DNA from: Chaunax sp. Z400
Lineage: Eukaryota > Chordata > Actinopteri > Lophiiformes > Chaunacidae
NCBI GenBank assembly: GCA_037577475.1
Contig: CM075186.1
Location: forward strand, 2,825,501 to 2,889,500
DNA: 64,000 bases
Direction of reading: 5' to 3'
The notes under the pieces are model-generated. The model was given only the letters and a program-made list of their open reading frames with translations. It did no database searches and had not been told where the DNA came from. Shown piece by piece: positions 59,301 to 64,000 of the stretch (position 1 is the stretch's first letter; every line of letters begins with the position of its first letter). Position numbers and translations under genes: made by a program.

Positions 59301-62300
59301 GGTTGAGCTAGGGTTAGGGTTAGGGTTGAGCTAGGGTTAGGGTTAGGGTTGAGCTAGGGTAAGGGTTAGGTTTGAGCTAGGATTAGGGTTAGGTTTGGGC
59401 TAGGGTTAGGGTTAGGGTTGAGCTAGGGTTAGGGTTAGGGTTGAGCTAGGGTTAGGATTAGGGTTGAGCTAGGGTTAGGGTTAGGGTTGAGCTAGGGTTA
59501 GGGTTAGGTTTGAGCTAGGGTTAGGGTTAGGTTTGGGCTAGGGTTAGGGTTAGGGTTGAGCTAGGGTTGGGGTTAGGGTTGAGCTAGGGTTAGGATTAGG
59601 GTTGAGCTAGGGTTAGGGTTAGGGTTGAGCTAGGGTTAGGGTTAGGGTTGAGCTAGGGTTAGGGTTGAGCTAGGGTTAGGGTTAGGGTTGAGCTAGGGTT
59701 AGGGTTAGGGTTGAGCTAGGGTTAGGGTTGAGCTAGGGTTAGGGTTAGGGTTGAGCTAGGGTTAGGGCTAGGGTTGGGCTAGGGTTAGGGTTGAGCTAGG
59801 GTTAGGGTTGTTAGGGTTAGGGTTAGGGTTGAGCTAGGGTTAGGGTTAGGGTTGAGCTAGGGTAAGGGTTGTTAGGGTTAGGGTTGAGCTAGGGTTAGGG
59901 TTAGGGTTGAGCTAGGGTTAGGGTTAGGGTTAGGGTTGAGCTATGGTTAGGGTTAGAGTTGAGCTGGGGTTAGGGTTGAGCTAGGGTTAGGGTTAGGATT
60001 TAGCTAGGGGTAGGGTTAGGGTTGTTAGGGTTAGGGTTAGGGTTAAGCTAGGGTTAGGGTTAGGGTTGAGCTAGGGTTAGGGTTAGGGTTGAGCTAGGGT
60101 TAGGGTTAGGGTTGAGCTAGGGTTAGGGTTGAGCTAGGGTTAGGGTTGTTAGGGTTAGAGTTGAGCTAGGGTTAGGGTTAGGGTTGAGCTAGGGTTAGGG
60201 CTAGGGTTGAGCTAGGGTAAGGGTTGTTAGGGTTAGGGTTGAGCTAGGGTTAGGGTTAGGGTTGAGCTAGGGTAAGGGTTAGGGTTGTTAGGGTTAGGTT
60301 TGAGCTAGGGTTAGGTTTAGGGTTGAGCTAGGGTTAGGGTTAGGGTTGAGCTAGGGTTAGGGTTAGGTTTGGGCTAGGGTTAGGGTTAGGGTTGAGCTAG
60401 GGTTAGGGTTGAGCTAGGGTTAGGATTAGGGTTGAGCTAAGGTTAGGGTTAGGGTTGAGCTAGGGTTAGGGTTAGGGTTGAGCTAGGGTTAGGGCTAGGG
60501 TTGGGCTAGGGTTAGGGTTGTTAGGGTTAGGGTTGAGCTAGGGTTAGGGTTAGGGTTGAGCTAGGGTTAGGGTTATGGTTGAGCTAGGGTTAGGGTTAGG
60601 GTTGAGCTAGGGTTAGGGTTGAGCTAGGGTTAGGGTTAGGGTTGAGCTAGGGTTAGGGTTATGGTTGAGCTAGGGTTAGGGTTGTTAGGGTTAGGGTTGA
60701 GCTAGGGTTAGGGTTAGGGTTGAGCTAGGGTTAGGGTTAGGGTTGAGCTAGGGTTAGGGTTAGAGTTGAGCTAGGGTTAGGGTTGAGCTAGGGTTAGGAT
60801 TAGGATTTAGCTAGGGGTAGGGTTAGGGTTGTTAGGGTTAGGGTTGAGCTAGGGTTAGGGTTGAGCTAGGGTTAGGGTTAGGGTTGAGCTAGGGTTAGGG
60901 TTAGGGTTGAGCTAGGGTTAGGGTTGAGCTAGGGTTAGGGTTAGGGTTGAGCTAGGGTTAGGGTTAGGGTTGTTAGGGTTAGAGTTGAGCTAGGGTTAGG
61001 GTTAGGGTTGAGCTAGGGTTAGGGCTAGGGTTGGGCTAGGGTTAGGGTTGAGCTAGGGTTAGGGTTAGGGTTGAGTTAGGGTTAGGGTTGAGCTAGGGTT
61101 AGGGTTGTTAGGGTTAGGGTTGAGCTAGGGTTAGGGTTAGGGTTGAGCTAGGGTTAGGGTTGTTAGGGTTAGGGTTGAGCTAGGGTTAGGGTTAGGGTTG
61201 AGCTAGGGTTAGGGTTAGGGTTGAGCTAGGGTTAGGGTTAGGGTTGAGCTAGGGTTAGGGTTAGGGTTGAGCTAGGGTTAGGGTTGTTAGGGTTAGGGTT
61301 AGGGTTGAGCTAGGGTTAGGGTTAGGGTTGAGCTAGGGTTAGGGTTAGCGTTGAGCTAGGGTTAGGGTTAGGTTTGAGCTAGGGTTAGGGTTAGGGTTAG
61401 GGTTGGACTAGGGTTAGGGTTAAGGTTGCTAGGGTTAGGGTCAGGGCTGGGTTAGGGTTAGGGTTGTTAGGGTTAGGGTTAGGGTTGAGTTAGGGTTAGG
61501 GTTGAGCTAGGGTTAGGGTTAGGGTTGAGCTAGGGTTAGGGTTAGCGTTGAGCTAGGGTTAGGGTTAGGTTTTAGCTAGGGTTAGGGTTAGGGTTAGGGT
61601 TGGACTAGGGTTAGGGTTAAGGTTGCTAGGGTTAGGGTCAGGGCTGGGTTAGGGTTAGGGTTGAGTTAGGGTTAGGGTTGAGCTAGGGTTAGGGTTAGGG
61701 TTGAGCTAGGGTTAGGGTTAGGGTTGAGCTAGGGTTAGGGTTAGGGTTGAGCTAGGGTTAGGGTTAGGTTTGAGCTAGGGTTAGGGTTAGGGTTAGGGTT
61801 GAGCTAGGGTTAGGGTTAGGGTTGTTAGGGTTAGGGTTAGGGTTGAGCTAGGGTTAGGGTTAGGATTTAGCTAGGGTTAGGGTTGTTAGGGTTAGGGTTA
61901 GGGTTGAGCTAGGGTTAGGGTTAGGGTTGAGCTAGGGTTAGGGTTAGGGTTAGGGTTGAGCTAGGGTTAGGGTTGAGCTAGGGTTAGGGTTAGGATTTAG
62001 CTAGGGGTAGGGTTAGGGTTGAGCTAGGGTTAGGGCTAGGGTTGGGCTAGGGTTAGGGTTGAGCTAGGGTTAGGGTTAGGGTTGAGCTAGGGTTAGGGTT
62101 AGGGTTGAGCTAGGGTAAGGGTTAGGTTTGAGCTAGGATTAGGGTTAGGTTTGGGCTAGGGTTAGGGTTAGGGTTGAGCTAGGGTTAGGGTTAGGGTTGA
62201 GCTAGGGTTAGGATTAGGGTTGAGCTAGGGTTAGGGTTAGGGTTGAGCTAGGGTTAGGGTTAGGTTTGAGCTAGGGTTAGGGTTAGGTTTGGGCTAGGGT

Positions 62301-64000
62301 TAGGGTTAGGGTTGAGCTAGGGTTAGGGTTAGGGTTGAGCTAGGGTTAGGATTAGGGTTGAGCTAGGGTTAGGGTTAGGGTTGAGCTAGGGTTAGGGTTA
62401 GGGTTGAGCTAGGGTTAGGGTTGAGCTAGGGTTAGGGTTAGGGTTGAGCTAGGGTTAGGGTTAGGGTTGAGCTAGGGTTAGGGTTGAGCTAGGGTTAGGG
62501 TTAGGGTTGAGCTAGGGTTAGGGCTAGGGTTGGGCTAGGGTTAGGGTTGAGCTAGGGTTAGGGTTGTTAGGGTTAGGGTTAGGGTTGAGCTAGGGTTAGG
62601 GTTAGGGTTGAGCTAGGGTAAGGGTTGTTAGGGTTAGGGTTGAGCTAGGGTTAGGGTTAGGGTTGAGCTAGGGTTAGGGTTAGGGTTAGGGTTGAGCTAT
62701 GGTTAGGGTTAGAGTTGAGCTGGGGTTAGGGTTGAGCTAGGGTTAGGGTTAGGATTTAGCTAGGGGTAGGGTTAGGGTTCTTAGGGTTAGGGTTAGGGTT
62801 GAGCTAGGGTTAGGGTTAGGGTTGAGCTAGGGTTAGGGTTAGGGTTGAGCTAGGGTTAGGGTTAGGGTTGAGCTAGGGTTAGGGTTGAGCTAGGGTTAGG
62901 GTTAGGGTTGTTAGGGTTAGAGTTGAGCTAGGGTTAGGGTTAGGGTTGAGCTAGGGTTAGGGCTAGGGTTGAGCTAGGGTAAGGGTTGTTAGGGTTAGGG
63001 TTGAGCTAGGGTTAGGGTTAGGGTTGAGCTAGGGTTAGGGTTAGGGTTGTTAGGGTTAGGTTTGAGCTAGGGTTAGGTTTAGGGTTGAGCTAGGGTTAGG
63101 GTTAGGGTTGAGCTAGGGTTAGGGTTAGGTTTGGGCTAGGGTTAGGGTTGAGCTAGGGTTAGGGTTGAGCTAGGGTTAGGATTAGGGTTGAGCTAAGGTT
63201 AGGGTTAGGGTTGAGCTAGGGTTAGGGTTAGGGTTGAGCTAGGGTTAGGGCTAGGGTTGGGCTAGGGTTAGGGTTGTTAGGGTTAGGGTTGAGCTAGGGT
63301 TAGGGTTAGGGTTGAGCTAGGGTTAGGGTTAGGGTTGAGCTAGGGTTAGGGTTAGGGTTGAGCTAGGGTTAGGGTTAGGGTTGAGCTAGGGTTAGGGTTG
63401 TTAGGGTTAGGGTTAGGGTTGAGCTAGGGTTAGGGTTAGGGTTGAGCTAGGGTTAGGGTTGTTAGGGTTAGGGTTGAGCTAGGGTTAGGGTTAGGGTTGA
63501 GCTAGGGTTAGGGTTAGGGTTAGGGTTGAGCTAGGGTTAGGGTTAGAGTTGAGCTAGGGTTAGGGTTGAGCTAGGGTTAGGATTAGGATTTAGCTAGGGG
63601 TAGGGTTAGGGTTGTTAGGGTTAGGGTTAGGGTTGAGCTAGGGTTAGGGTTAGGGTTGAGCTAGGGTAAGGGTTAGGGTTGAGCTAGGGTTAGGGTTAGG
63701 GTTGAGCTAGGGTTAGGGTTAGGGTTGAGCTAGGGTTAGGGTTGAGCTAGGGTTAGGGTTAGGGTTGAGCTAGGGTTAGGGTAAGGGTTGTTAGGGTTAG
63801 AGTTGAGCTAGGGTTAGGGTTAGGGTTGAGCTAGGGTTAGGGCTAGGGTTGGGCTAGGGTTAGGGTTGAGCTAGGGTTAGGGTTAGGGTTGAGTTAGGGT
63901 TAGGGTTGAGCTAGGGTTAGGGTTGTTAGGGTTAGGGTTGAGCTAGGGTTAGGGTTAGGGTTGAGCTAGGGTTAGGGTTGTTAGGGTTAGGGTTAGGGCT
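56331..64000 (+). repeat. degenerate telomere-like array, TTAGGG with regular TTGAGC interruptions
   Basis: About 7.7 kb running off the window edge. The basic units are TTGAGC-TAGGG-(TTAGGG)2, 23 bp, and TTGAGC-TAGGG-TTAGGG, 17 bp, with occasional TTGTTAGGG, GATTTAGCTAGGGG and GGGCTAGGGTTGGGC variants. The G-rich strand is on + without any inversion. A vertebrate chromosome end in this orientation would lie to the right. Confidence 0.95.

Noticed and set aside
56331..64000. CRISPR array
   Set aside because: Repeats are contiguous telomere-derived units without unique spacers, in a vertebrate genome.

Overview
The window is vertebrate nuclear DNA, almost certainly from a teleost fish. Its single recognisable gene has vertebrate-type GT-AG introns. 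The introns are full of long (GT)n/(CA)n arrays, tRNA-derived SINE remnants and several inverted-repeat (MITE-like) elements of the kind common in teleosts. There is no operon structure, and I see no bacterial, viral or organellar gene.

Positions 1-54.3 kb are occupied by one gene on the + strand, the homologue of cttnbp2 (cortactin-binding protein 2). I identified 21 coding exons between 20619 and 53428. All have canonical acceptors and GT donors, and the reading frame is continuous across all 20 junctions: 4770 nt, 1589 codons plus a TAG stop. The first exon, which encodes the N-terminus in other vertebrates, was not found, so positions 1-20618 are read as the 3' part of intron 1. Following their order in the protein, the exons encode the N-terminal CortBP2 coiled-coil region (exons 2-3), a long Pro/Ser-rich linker with a cortactin-SH3-type motif (exon 3), six ankyrin repeats (exons 4-8), an AAA/NAV-like but P-loop-degenerate region (about exons 9-17) and a Ser-rich tail (exons 18-22). 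The 3' UTR runs to a poly(A) signal near 54292. Exon numbers assume one upstream coding exon, and residue numbers in the entries count from the first codon of exon 2 as 1.

The introns hold repeats and no second convincing gene. The notable ones are a 34-bp hairpin-forming tandem repeat, a 287-bp TTTCC/TGTCC array, a duplicated (CA)n block of about 0.42 kb, an 8-bp GGTCTGAG/T minisatellite, facing GT and CA arrays, adjacent and nested MITE-like elements, and AT palindromes. Several simple repeats lie exactly at splice sites: (GT)22 at the exon 17 acceptor, (CTC)n at the exon 6 acceptor, and (CA)n just after the exon 5 donor.

From about 54.68 kb to the end the sequence changes to subtelomere-like DNA. 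There is a 331-bp tandem satellite built from one motif in alternating orientation, split by a block of degenerate TTAGGG repeats. It is followed by about 7.7 kb of TTAGGG-derived array regularly interrupted by TTGAGC. The G-rich strand is on + throughout, so a chromosome end would lie to the right and cttnbp2 would be transcribed toward it. The array has a higher-order repeat of 3470 bp with an internal 714-bp duplication in its first copy.
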